From assembly GCA_022865525.1 (NCBI GenBank), contig JALHSV010000089.1, positions 1 through 5,221 of the forward strand: a stretch of DNA of 5,221 bases, given 5' to 3'. The position numbers were made by a program, and so were the translations under genes. Shown here piece after piece: positions 1 to 5,221 of the stretch. Source of the stretch: Thermodesulfovibrionales bacterium. GTDB taxonomy: Bacteria; Nitrospirota; Thermodesulfovibrionia; Thermodesulfovibrionales; SM23-35. Below the pieces are notes generated by a model. It worked only from the letters and a program-made list of their open reading frames with translations, did not search any database and was not told the origin of the DNA. Each line of letters opens with the position of its first letter. The first letter of the stretch is position 1.

Positions 1-1
1 A

Positions 2-220
2 TCGGGGTATCCCGCAAAACTTCAGGGGGAGGCAATTCCTCTTGAAGCACGGATTATTGCCGTTGCCGAGGCCTTTGATGCAATGACGAGCGGATCTTAC
101 TATAAGGTGCCCGTAAAGTTGGATGAGGCAGTCAAGGAATTGGAGGAAAATTCCGGGACACAATTTGATGCTTCTCTTGTAGAGGCCTTCACCAAAAATA
201 TCCTTCCAGATCATCTGTAG
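2..220 (+). CDS. HD-GYP domain protein, C-terminal end only (probable cyclic-di-GMP phosphodiesterase)
   Basis: The frame is open from the left edge and stops with TAG at 218-220, giving 72 visible residues. It begins with SGYPAKLQGEAIPLEARII, the tail of the GYP motif that defines HD-GYP domains. AVAEAFDAMTS follows (usual form AVADxFDAxTS), then an amphipathic stretch and GTQFDASLVEAF, the standard last helix of the domain. Family members hydrolyse cyclic-di-GMP with a di- or tri-metal centre. The HD metal ligands and any sensor or receiver domain would lie upstream and cannot be seen, so activity and input signal are unknown. One departure from the usual pattern is visible: the DRPYR-type segment after the DAxTS motif reads GSYYK here. 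The gene converges on the LysE-type gene with 39 bases between the stops. The family call is firm; the catalytic role is inferred. Confidence 0.88.
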   Translation, partial: SGYPAKLQGEAIPLEARIIAVAEAFDAMTSGSYYKVPVKLDEAVKELEENSGTQFDASLVEAFTKNILPDHL

Positions 221-259
221 TAGTATTCCCGGGATCCTTTCTTGATCCATACGGACGAA

Positions 260-886
260 TCAGAACAACCCCAGCATTCTGAGCCCATCCTTGAAAAACA
301 GAACGGCAAAGCATAAGAGGATGATACCTGTTGCCCTGATAATATAAATGTAAGTTCTGCTCTTCAGGAAATTTTTCGACCTGTCAACAAGAAGTGCAAT
401 CAGAACCTTTGAACCAACAAGGAGAACATAAAATCCGGCGATGAATGATACAGCCGAGGCTATGTTGACCTGAAAGGCCTTCAGGACGGTAGGAGCGCCG
501 ATCGTCATCCAGAAGAGATACGGATGGGGGCTCAGAAAATTGGTAATCACCCCTTTGCGGATAGACTGCGGCTTCACTTGATGAATACCCAAATTCACGT
601 CCCGTGTCATGATGCTTTCGTATGCAATATATCCAAGAAACAACGCGCCTGCAAGAGACAAAATACCAAGAATGGTATCAGAATTGGAGAGTTTAGAAAG
701 GATATAAATTGTTACTGCAATTATCGGCACATCAGTGACAACCGGTGCGATTGCGACGAGGATCCCCTCCCTCCTGCTGTGCATGAGTGTCTCTGTAATG
801 ACAAGGGCAAGCAGAGGCCCGGGAGAAAAACCCGCAGCAAATCCGAACAGGCTGCCTGAAACAAGATATTGAAGTGATTCGATCAA
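260..886 (-). CDS. LysE/RhtB-family amino-acid exporter-like membrane protein
   Basis: A 208-residue protein, the usual length for LysE/RhtB translocators. About six hydrophobic segments are visible, near residues 6-33, 41-63, 72-93, 118-135, 143-167 and 178-198. The family signature GFAAGFSPGP lies in the first segment (residues 15-24). The motif KGVITNFLSPHPYLFW (111-126) corresponds to the conserved KGxxxNxLNPxxxxFW region. Family members export amino acids or related small metabolites from the cytoplasm by proton exchange; the substrate here cannot be told from sequence. The start is TTG at 886-884. It is supported by AGGAAG five bases upstream, and the next in-frame ATG (residue 35) would remove the first membrane segment and the PGP motif. 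The gene stands alone: it converges on the HD-GYP gene and is separated from the antitoxin gene by 207 bases. Family assignment is confident, substrate unknown. Confidence 0.85.
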   Translation of the reverse strand: MIESLQYLVSGSLFGFAAGFSPGPLLALVITETLMHSRREGILVAIAPVVTDVPIIAVTIYILSKLSNSDTILGILSLAGALFLGYIAYESIMTRDVNLGIHQVKPQSIRKGVITNFLSPHPYLFWMTIGAPTVLKAFQVNIASAVSFIAGFYVLLVGSKVLIALLVDRSKNFLKSRTYIYIIRATGIILLCFAVLFFKDGLRMLGLF

Positions 887-891
887 AGGAT

Positions 892-897
892 CTTCCT
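892..897 (-). promoter_or_regulatory. Ribosome binding site deciding the TTG start of the LysE-type gene
   Basis: On the minus strand AGGAAG sits five bases before the TTG at 886. No in-frame ATG gives a full first membrane helix, so this site is the main reason to accept the TTG start. Confidence 0.6.
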
Positions 898-969
898 GAA
901 CCCCCGGTCGTTTCTTTCCTTTTCCATTAAAGACGACTGCCCTTATCGGGTATCCTGATCATACGTCTT

Positions 970-975
970 ATTATA
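970..975 (-). promoter_or_regulatory. Possible -10 element for the LysE-type gene
   Basis: The minus strand has a perfect TATAAT here, in the spacer between the antitoxin stop and the exporter start. It would give a leader of roughly 75 bases. No good -35 hexamer lies 16-18 bases upstream; the closest, TGGACA, is only 13 bases away. A single hexamer in an AT-rich spacer is weak evidence, so this is tentative. Confidence 0.25.
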
Positions 976-1093
976 GAATTGATGAGTCTGTCCAGCTATT
1001 TTTCGGTTTGACGCTCGTAAAATAAGACAACTTCTTTATGTTCCGTACAACAAAGGACTCTATGGATTAAACCGTAATACTTCCGCCCGTATT

Positions 1094-1375
1094 TTACCCA
1101 AGCCTGATGCTCAACTTCTTCCCGAGCACAAGTGCGGCCTTCTCCAACGTATTCAACGTGACCGAAACATTCGCCGGGTCCAGCAGACGGTCCACGGCCG
1201 TCCGACTCGTCCGCATTCGGGTCGCCATCTCAACCTTGGTCAATCCCTTTCTCCTCATCTCTTTTTCGATCTGGAAGGAGAGTACACGCTTTGCTGCGAC
1301 AGCCTCCGCCCCGGAGAGCATATCCTGCTCCCTAAGAAAATCGTCAAAATTGCTGCCGAGATGTTTCTTTTTCAT
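1094..1375 (-). CDS. XRE-family helix-turn-helix antitoxin (HigA-like, partner of the Gp49/RelE toxin)
   Basis: A 93-residue protein. Residues 1-37 resemble the N-terminal extension common in antitoxins paired with Gp49-type toxins (KKKHLGSNFDDFLREQ). Residues 38-92 form an HTH domain: LTKVEMATRMRTSRTAVDRLL covers the recognition region, and VTLNTLEKAALVLGKKLSIRL is the typical XRE tail. Family members neutralise the cognate toxin by binding it and repress their own operon. The gene starts with ATG one base after the toxin stop, so the two are almost certainly cotranscribed. Its ribosome binding site, GGAGG, lies inside the last toxin codons. Toxin-first order matches higBA-type systems. The likely binding target is the inverted repeat at 1737-1756, which is inference. 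Family and role are well supported; the exact subfamily is not. Confidence 0.87.
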   Translation of the reverse strand: MKKKHLGSNFDDFLREQDMLSGAEAVAAKRVLSFQIEKEMRRKGLTKVEMATRMRTSRTAVDRLLDPANVSVTLNTLEKAALVLGKKLSIRLG

Positions 1376-1376
1376 A

Positions 1377-1727
1377 TTAACCTCCGAGGATATTCCTCAA
1401 TCTCCGCCGGGCTGTATGGAGTTCATTCGGCGGGGTTTCCCGTGATTTCTTGACAAACCCATGAAGAAGAACCATGGTGTTCTTCTCTACCGTAAAAAAC
1501 GTTCTGGCAATCCCGTCCGTAATGTTTGACCTGACTTCCCAAATGCCCTTTTCAATTTTTCTGATAAGGGGCATACCGAGAGGCCATCCGAACTGCGCGG
1601 TCTTGATATCCTCGCCGACGGCCTTTCGATCTTCCCTACGCAACTCTTTGAGCCACTCCCTCACGGGCTCAACACCGTTTTCGCTTCGATAGAAGATTAA
1701 TCGTAGGAAAGGTTCTCCATGCTCCAT
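1377..1727 (-). CDS. RelE/ParE-superfamily toxin, phage-derived Gp49-like (HigB-like)
   Basis: A 116-residue basic protein. Recognisable segments in order are IFYRSENGVEPVREWLKEL (11-29), the N-terminal strand and helix of the Gp49-like family; GWPLGMPLIRKIEKGIWEVRS (47-67), the conserved core; ARTFFTVEKNTMVLLHGFVKKSRETPPNE (74-102), the core strands followed by the basic KKSRETPPNE loop. Family toxins mostly cleave mRNA at the ribosome and halt growth unless bound by antitoxin. Basic residues in the positions expected of the active surface (Lys57, Arg66, Arg75, Lys93, Lys94, Arg96) are all present, so nothing suggests inactivation. The ATG at 1727-1725 is the only sensible start: no other start codon precedes the FYRSENG segment. 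No ribosome binding site stands before it, and the predicted promoter leaves almost no leader. The antitoxin gene follows after one base. Confidence 0.87.
   Translation of the reverse strand: MEHGEPFLRLIFYRSENGVEPVREWLKELRREDRKAVGEDIKTAQFGWPLGMPLIRKIEKGIWEVRSNITDGIARTFFTVEKNTMVLLHGFVKKSRETPPNELHTARRRLRNILGG
1381..1385 (-). promoter_or_regulatory. Antitoxin ribosome binding site inside the toxin 3' end
   Basis: GGAGG on the minus strand lies within the last two sense codons of the toxin (Gly-Gly), five bases before the antitoxin ATG at 1375. This strong site contrasts with the absence of any such motif before the toxin, and would favour higher translation of antitoxin than toxin from the shared mRNA. 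Confidence 0.75.
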
Positions 1728-1735
1728 GGATTAAT

Positions 1736-1764
1736 AATGTACCTTAATTGGTACATATTGTCAA
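1736..1764 (-). promoter_or_regulatory. Promoter of the toxin-antitoxin operon
   Basis: On the minus strand a perfect -35 hexamer TTGACA (1764-1759) is followed by 17 bases and TACATT (1741-1736), a four-of-six match to TATAAT at the optimal spacing. The expected transcription start, about 6-8 bases further on, falls at roughly 1730-1728, immediately before the toxin ATG at 1727. This predicts a leaderless or nearly leaderless toxin message, in keeping with the missing ribosome binding site. Confidence 0.65.
1737..1756. promoter_or_regulatory. Inverted repeat, probable antitoxin operator
   Basis: Perfect seven-base arms ATGTACC and GGTACAT flank a six-base AT spacer (TTAATT). The repeat lies between the -35 hexamer and the start codon and overlaps most of the -10 hexamer, so a bound repressor would block RNA polymerase. 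The antitoxin carries an HTH domain and such proteins usually autorepress, so it is the obvious candidate to bind here. Binding itself is inference. Confidence 0.65.
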
Positions 1765-2068
1765 CTCTCCTTTATGAATTGTTAATTATGAATCTCTGGA
1801 GCAGGACAGCGGCTAAGGGTCTTTCGGAATGCGGTATCGACGTCCTCTTTCTTTTAGCGATACTCATTTCTCAAAAATACATCTTTCGCTCGAAAGCGTG
1901 AATCAGTTCGTCCCCTTTACAACACTTTATGGCTGTACTACGTAACTTCAGCAACGCGGACGGGTATGCGCGGTTGATGAGGGAGTTGAGGGTGAGGCGT
2001 CAGAAGAATCAATAAATCATTTTTCTTTAATGATAACTTTCGAAATTGAGAAAAATTACAGAAAAGGC
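1765..2068. other. Gene-poor stretch between the toxin promoter and the phoU 3' end
   Basis: No convincing gene is visible. It contains an AT-rich portion next to the toxin promoter; a 14-base palindromic element with arms CTTTCG and CGAAAG around CT at 1883-1896; a 28-codon plus-strand frame (1929-2015) in a locally GC-richer patch with no ribosome binding site; and an AT-only hairpin (ATCATT/AATGAT, 2016-2034) that could contribute to ending pst-phoU transcription but lacks a GC stem and a clean T-run. The 1929-2015 patch might be debris of a lost gene; I cannot assign it to any family. Confidence 0.5.
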
Positions 2069-2734
2069 TTATATCTCTTCAGATATCTCAGTATGCCTGA
2101 TCATCTTGCCCTTGCACATGTAAATAATCATCTCGGCAATGTTCGTGGCATGATCAGCGATTCTTTCCAGATACTTTGCGATATATGTCCTCTTCACCGC
2201 TAATGGGATGATCTTCGGATCCTGGATCATGAAGGAGAGAAGTTCCTCGAAGTTCCTGACGGTGAGGTCATCCACTTCGTCGTCCCTCTTAATGACTTCA
2301 TACGGCAGTCGTGAGCATCCGGTGACGAATGAATCAAGAGCATCCCTCACCATTGTCTGGGTAATCTCCGCCATCTTCGGAATGTTCACGAAAGGTTTCA
2401 ATTGAGGCTCATCATTCAGCTCTATCGCCCTCTCTGCAATATTCACAGCAAGGTCTCCCATCCGTTCAAGGTCAGTCGTGATCTTCATCGCTGTTGTGAT
2501 CAGTCTGAGGTCCCTCGCCATCGGTTGCCGCAAGGCAATCAGCCTTACACATTCTTCATCTATTCCTACATCAAGTGCATTCACCAGATGATCCCTCTTA
2601 ATGACTTCCTTGGCCAGTTCACTGTCTCTCTCTACGAGGGCTTTTACAGAATCACGAATGGCGTTCTCAACCATGCATCCGAGCTTCAAAATCCTTTCCC
2701 TCAAGATTTTTAATTCATCGTCAAATATTCCCAT
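2069..2734 (-). CDS. phoU: Phosphate signalling/transport regulator PhoU
   Basis: A 221-residue all-helical cytoplasmic protein of the usual PhoU length, made of two tandem three-helix PhoU domains. Each carries the conserved metal-cluster helix: LERMGDLAVNIAE (residues 89-101) and YLERIADHATNIAE (188-201). RQPMARDLRLI (69-79) is a classic PhoU segment. PhoU links the Pst transporter to the PhoR-PhoB type two-component pathway, keeping phosphate-starvation genes off when phosphate is plentiful, and restrains excess phosphate uptake. It is the last gene of the pst operon, and its ATG overlaps the pstB stop by one base (TAATG), which suggests translational coupling. AGGGAG lies nine bases upstream of the start. 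The two domains share the hexapeptide EVIKRD (43-48 and 146-151), encoded by the same 17 bases. No phoB or phoR gene follows. Confidence 0.96.
   Translation of the reverse strand: MGIFDDELKILRERILKLGCMVENAIRDSVKALVERDSELAKEVIKRDHLVNALDVGIDEECVRLIALRQPMARDLRLITTAMKITTDLERMGDLAVNIAERAIELNDEPQLKPFVNIPKMAEITQTMVRDALDSFVTGCSRLPYEVIKRDDEVDDLTVRNFEELLSFMIQDPKIIPLAVKRTYIAKYLERIADHATNIAEMIIYMCKGKMIRHTEISEEI
2283..2608 (-). repeat. 17-base direct repeat inside phoU (2283-2299 and 2592-2608)
   Basis: TCCCTCTTAATGACTTC (plus strand) occurs exactly twice, 309 bases apart and in the same reading frame. Both copies encode EVIKRD at the equivalent place in the two PhoU domains. The coordinates span from the first copy to the last; the sequence between is ordinary phoU coding sequence. 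Confidence 0.85.
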
Positions 2735-3504
2735 TATCCGAATCTCCCTGTTATATATTCTTCTGTCAGTTTATTCTGAGGATTCACAAATAAGTTGTCC
2801 GTATCCCCGAACTCTACCACTTCACCCAAGTACATGAATGCAGTAAAATCCGATATTCTTGCTGCCTGCTGCATATTATGGGTCACTATGAGAATAGTAA
2901 CATGTTCCTGCAGGCCCATGATGAGTTCTTCGATTTTTCCTGTCGCGATCGGGTCGAGTGCCGATGTCGGTTCATCAAAAAGAAGGATTTCGGGGTCAGT
3001 GGCCAGAGCCCGTGCGATGCAGAGCCGCTGCTGCTGTCCTCCCGAAAGATCAAATGCCGGAAGATGAAGCCTGTCCTTTATTTCATCCCAGAGTGCTGCG
3101 CTGCGCAATGATTTTTCGACTTTTTCAGAGAGTATACTCCTGTTGCTTATTCCCCTTACTCTCAGCCCGTATGCAACATTTTCGAAGATTGATTTCGGGA
3201 AAGGGTTCGGTTTCTGGAAGACCATGCTGATCCGCATTCTGACCTCGATGGGATCAACGCTGGGCGAGATGATATTGATTTCATCAGGATAAAGAATGAT
3301 TTCACCATGATATTTGTTATGCGGGTACAGGTCGTGCATACGGTTGAAACACCGCAGGTACGTGGTTTTGCCGCAGCCTGAGGGACCGATTAAGGCGGTA
3401 ATTTTTCTCTCCTGTATCTGGAGACTGACATTCTTGAGAGCCTGGAGATTCCCGTAGTAGAAATCAAGATTTTTTGATTCGGCTTTTATCGGGTCCATTA
3501 CCAT
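2734..3504 (-). CDS. pstB: Phosphate ABC transporter ATP-binding protein PstB
   Basis: A 256-residue cytoplasmic ABC ATPase, full length for PstB. It has Walker A GPSGCGKT (40-47), the Q-loop in MVFQKPNPFP (94-103, typical of PstB), signature LSGGQ (153-157), Walker B ILLFDE (173-178), D-loop SALD (181-184) and H-loop His209 in THNMQQA. RCFNRMHDL after Walker A is also characteristic of PstB. A homodimer powers phosphate import through PstC-PstA. Two starts are possible. ATG at 3504 has AGGA ten bases upstream and overlaps pstA by seven bases. ATG at 3498 (residue 3) forms a TAATG overlap with the pstA stop, exactly like the pstB-phoU junction. The choice changes only two residues; 3504 is kept for its better ribosome binding site spacing. 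Confidence 0.96.
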   Translation of the reverse strand: MVMDPIKAESKNLDFYYGNLQALKNVSLQIQERKITALIGPSGCGKTTYLRCFNRMHDLYPHNKYHGEIILYPDEINIISPSVDPIEVRMRISMVFQKPNPFPKSIFENVAYGLRVRGISNRSILSEKVEKSLRSAALWDEIKDRLHLPAFDLSGGQQQRLCIARALATDPEILLFDEPTSALDPIATGKIEELIMGLQEHVTILIVTHNMQQAARISDFTAFMYLGEVVEFGDTDNLFVNPQNKLTEEYITGRFG

Positions 3505-4406
3505 CGGATCTTTTTCCTGAATTTATATCGTATATAAATCGCCACTCCATTCATCAGGAGCGTCATTCCCATGAGAACAATACCTGCTGCGGCAGCATTC
3601 ATCTGGAACGCTTTCTGGGGTCTGGAAACCCAGTTGAACATCTGTATCGGCATGACCGTGAAAGGATCCATGAGCCATTTGAACGATATAAACGGAAATT
3701 CTGATGTTACGGGCGAGGCTGGAAGAAAGGCGATGAATGTCAATGCTCCAACTGTTATGATAGGCGCAGTCTCACCGATCGCCCTCGAAAGGCCGATAAT
3801 TACCCCGGTCAGTATGCCCCCCATTGAATAGGGGATAATATGCCATTGCACAGTCTGCCATTTGGTCGCGCCAAGAGCATAGGAGGCCTCCCGGATCGAC
3901 CCCGGTATCGCCCGTATTCCTTCCCGCGTTGCCATAATCACCATGGGAAGGATGAGAAGGGCAAGAGTTAGCCCTGCCGTAAGAATAGTCTCACCAAACT
4001 TAAGGAGGTAGACAAATAATCCCAGAGCAAGGAGTCCGTAAACAATCGACGGGACACCTGCAAGATTTGCGATATTGATTTCTATGATGTCGGTAACCCA
4101 GTTTTTCCGGGCGTATTCCTCCAGATAGATACCTGCTGCTACACCGAGCGGAATAGCGGCACCTGCTGTTACGAGAAGCACCAGGAAGCTCCCAACCCAG
4201 GCTGAGAGTATTCCTGCTTCTTCCGGGAAACGCGAAGGGAACGAACTAAAAAATTTGTATGATAACCTCGGCGCACCATCCATAAAGAGGTCGATCATGA
4301 GTACAAGAAGCAGAACGAGACCGACCAAAGTCGATAGAAAGCCGATAATCCAGAAAAGGCTATTCCAGTATTTACTGATTTTTATTCTCTGTTTGATATC
4401 TTCCAT
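3498..4406 (-). CDS. pstA: Phosphate ABC transporter permease PstA
   Basis: A 302-residue inner-membrane protein, normal length for PstA. About six hydrophobic segments are visible, near residues 16-40, 70-95, 112-135, 140-160, 196-225 and 272-294. The EAA loop that docks on the ATPase is EASYALGATKWQTVQWHIIP (173-192), followed by GLSRAIGETAP, a signature shared by PstA and PstC. GVPSIVYGLLALGLFV (117-132) is also typical. It forms the phosphate channel together with PstC. The periplasmic portion around 229-268 (TSEFPFISFKWLMDPFTVMPIQMFNWVSRP-like region) matches the PstA pattern rather than PstC. The ATG at 4406 lies three bases after the pstC stop, with AGGGAAG about 11 bases upstream, inside the pstC end. 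The 3' end overlaps pstB. Confidence 0.95.
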   Translation of the reverse strand: MEDIKQRIKISKYWNSLFWIIGFLSTLVGLVLLLVLMIDLFMDGAPRLSYKFFSSFPSRFPEEAGILSAWVGSFLVLLVTAGAAIPLGVAAGIYLEEYARKNWVTDIIEINIANLAGVPSIVYGLLALGLFVYLLKFGETILTAGLTLALLILPMVIMATREGIRAIPGSIREASYALGATKWQTVQWHIIPYSMGGILTGVIIGLSRAIGETAPIITVGALTFIAFLPASPVTSEFPFISFKWLMDPFTVMPIQMFNWVSRPQKAFQMNAAAAGIVLMGMTLLMNGVAIYIRYKFRKKIRW

Positions 4407-4409
4407 AGA

Positions 4410-5221
4410 TTAATAAACTTCCCTGATGCGTTTGCGCAGCCAGAAACCTATCAGATTGAAAACAAGTGTCATCATGAAGAGCGTAATCCCGGCAGCAAAA
4501 ATTGTCTTATATTCAATCGTCCCGTGAGGGACATCACCGAGGCTTACCTGCACGATATACGCTGTGAGTGTCTGAACCGGCTCAAGTGGATTGACAGAAA
4601 AATTCGGCATCATCCCTGCTGCAATCGCAACGACCATTGTCTCTCCGATAGCCCTTGATATGCCGATGATGAATGCAGCAGCAATGCCGGAAAATGCTGC
4701 TGGGATGACGACTTTAAAAGCGGTTTGAAGTTTTGTTGCACCCATGGCATAAGAGCCCTCTTTAATATGCATTGGCACGGCCTTCATTGAGTCCTCACTC
4801 ACGGAACTCACATAGGGAATAATCATGATTCCCATGATGATACCCGGGCTCAGTGCATTAAAGCCTGAAAGATCGGGGAGAAATTTTTGCAGAACCGGCG
4901 TCAGAAAGAGCAGAGCAAAATATCCATAGACAACCGTAGGCACAGCGGCCAGGAGTTCGAGGAACGGTTTAATGATCTCCCTCATTCTGTGGGGAGCATA
5001 CTCACTCAAATAAACAGCCACCATTAAACCGAGCGGCAAAGCAACGAGGAGTGCGATGGCTGTTGTTAACAGTGTGCCGGTAACGAGGGGAAGAATGCCG
5101 AATTTTGGCTCGAAGAAAAGGGGGGTCCATTCCTTTTCAGTTAAAAACTCTTTGAACGAGACAACCTTAAAAAATCCATAGGATTCGTATACCAGAACAA
5201 TAACAATACTGATCGTAATTA
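4410..5221 (-). CDS. pstC: Phosphate ABC transporter permease PstC, 5' end beyond the window
   Basis: The frame is open from the right edge (last full codon 5217-5219) to TAA at 4410-4412, giving 269 visible residues of a protein usually near 300. The part above 5039 reads as PstC: a hydrophobic segment at the edge, the periplasmic stretch KEFLTEKEWTPLFFEPKFG (about 5100-5153), then GILPLVTGTLLTTAIALLVALPLG. The TTG at 5039 is therefore internal and not the start. Further on come AVYLSEYAP, VPTVVYGYFALLFLTP, an EAA loop (EGSYAMGATKLQTAFKVVIP, 4701-4760) and GISRAIGETMVV. It pairs with PstA to form the inner-membrane phosphate channel. The missing N-terminus should be about 20-40 residues of cytoplasmic leader and first helix. 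pstS would be expected upstream, outside the window. Confidence 0.95.
   Translation of the reverse strand, partial: ITISIVIVLVYESYGFFKVVSFKEFLTEKEWTPLFFEPKFGILPLVTGTLLTTAIALLVALPLGLMVAVYLSEYAPHRMREIIKPFLELLAAVPTVVYGYFALLFLTPVLQKFLPDLSGFNALSPGIIMGIMIIPYVSSVSEDSMKAVPMHIKEGSYAMGATKLQTAFKVVIPAAFSGIAAAFIIGISRAIGETMVVAIAAGMMPNFSVNPLEPVQTLTAYIVQVSLGDVPHGTIEYKTIFAAGITLFMMTLVFNLIGFWLRKRIREVY

Noticed and set aside
232..248. Hairpin GGATC/GATCC with a seven-base loop between the convergent HD-GYP and LysE-type genes
   Set aside because: The stem is only five base pairs and no T-run follows on either strand, so it is not a convincing intrinsic terminator.
524..859. 111-codon plus-strand frame opposite the LysE-type gene
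   Set aside because: It lies wholly antisense to a well-supported membrane protein gene and its translation is low-complexity with no family features.
1077..1093. Small inverted repeat near AATAC...GTATT just after the antitoxin stop
   Set aside because: Five-base AT-rich arms and no T-run; likely chance.
1719..1901. 60-codon plus-strand frame with hydrophobic stretches
   Set aside because: It begins inside the toxin gene on the opposite strand, runs across the toxin promoter and operator, has no ribosome binding site and resembles no family I know.
1929..2015. 28-codon plus-strand frame starting at ATG 1929
   Set aside because: No ribosome binding site, very short, no recognisable family. 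Kept only as possible debris.
2016..2034. ATCATT/AATGAT hairpin downstream of phoU
   Set aside because: Six mostly AT pairs with a seven-base loop and only TTATT after it on the minus strand; too weak to call a terminator.
4410..5039. A shorter pstC starting at TTG 5039
   Set aside because: The frame remains open upstream to the window edge and encodes clear PstC sequence, so the TTG is an internal leucine codon.

Overview
The window looks like ordinary chromosome of a Gram-negative bacterium with intermediate GC. An HD-GYP signalling gene, a complete pst-type phosphate uptake operon tail and a Gp49/HTH toxin-antitoxin pair in one stretch would fit a Nitrospirota or deltaproteobacterial-type genome. 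That placement is an impression from protein style, not a determination. No rRNA, tRNA, CRISPR array, insertion sequence or phage structural gene was seen.

Layout, left to right. The first 220 bases hold the 3' end of a plus-strand HD-GYP domain gene (probable cyclic-di-GMP phosphodiesterase). It converges on a minus-strand LysE/RhtB-type exporter (260-886, TTG start). After a 207-base spacer comes a minus-strand toxin-antitoxin pair: a RelE/Gp49-type toxin (1377-1727) transcribed first, and an XRE-type HTH antitoxin (1094-1375) second, separated by one base. A promoter with a nested inverted repeat lies directly before the toxin start. A gene-poor stretch follows (about 1765-2068).

The right half is the phosphate operon on the minus strand, transcribed pstC -> pstA -> pstB -> phoU (5221 down to 2069). 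Spacings are tight: 3 bases between pstC and pstA, a 1- or 7-base overlap between pstA and pstB, and a 1-base overlap between pstB and phoU. pstC runs off the right edge. Its reading frame stays open to the last base, so the TTG at 5039 is only an internal codon. pstS and the operon promoter, if present, lie outside the window.

Functionally, PstC and PstA form the membrane channel and PstB the ATPase of the high-affinity phosphate importer. PhoU couples the transporter's state to phosphate signalling. The toxin-antitoxin pair appears to be an independent, self-regulated cassette between the exporter and the end of the pst operon. I did not find a convincing undescribed system. The most distinctive signal is the toxin promoter: an inverted repeat fills its spacer, and the predicted start point leaves almost no 5' leader before the toxin ATG.
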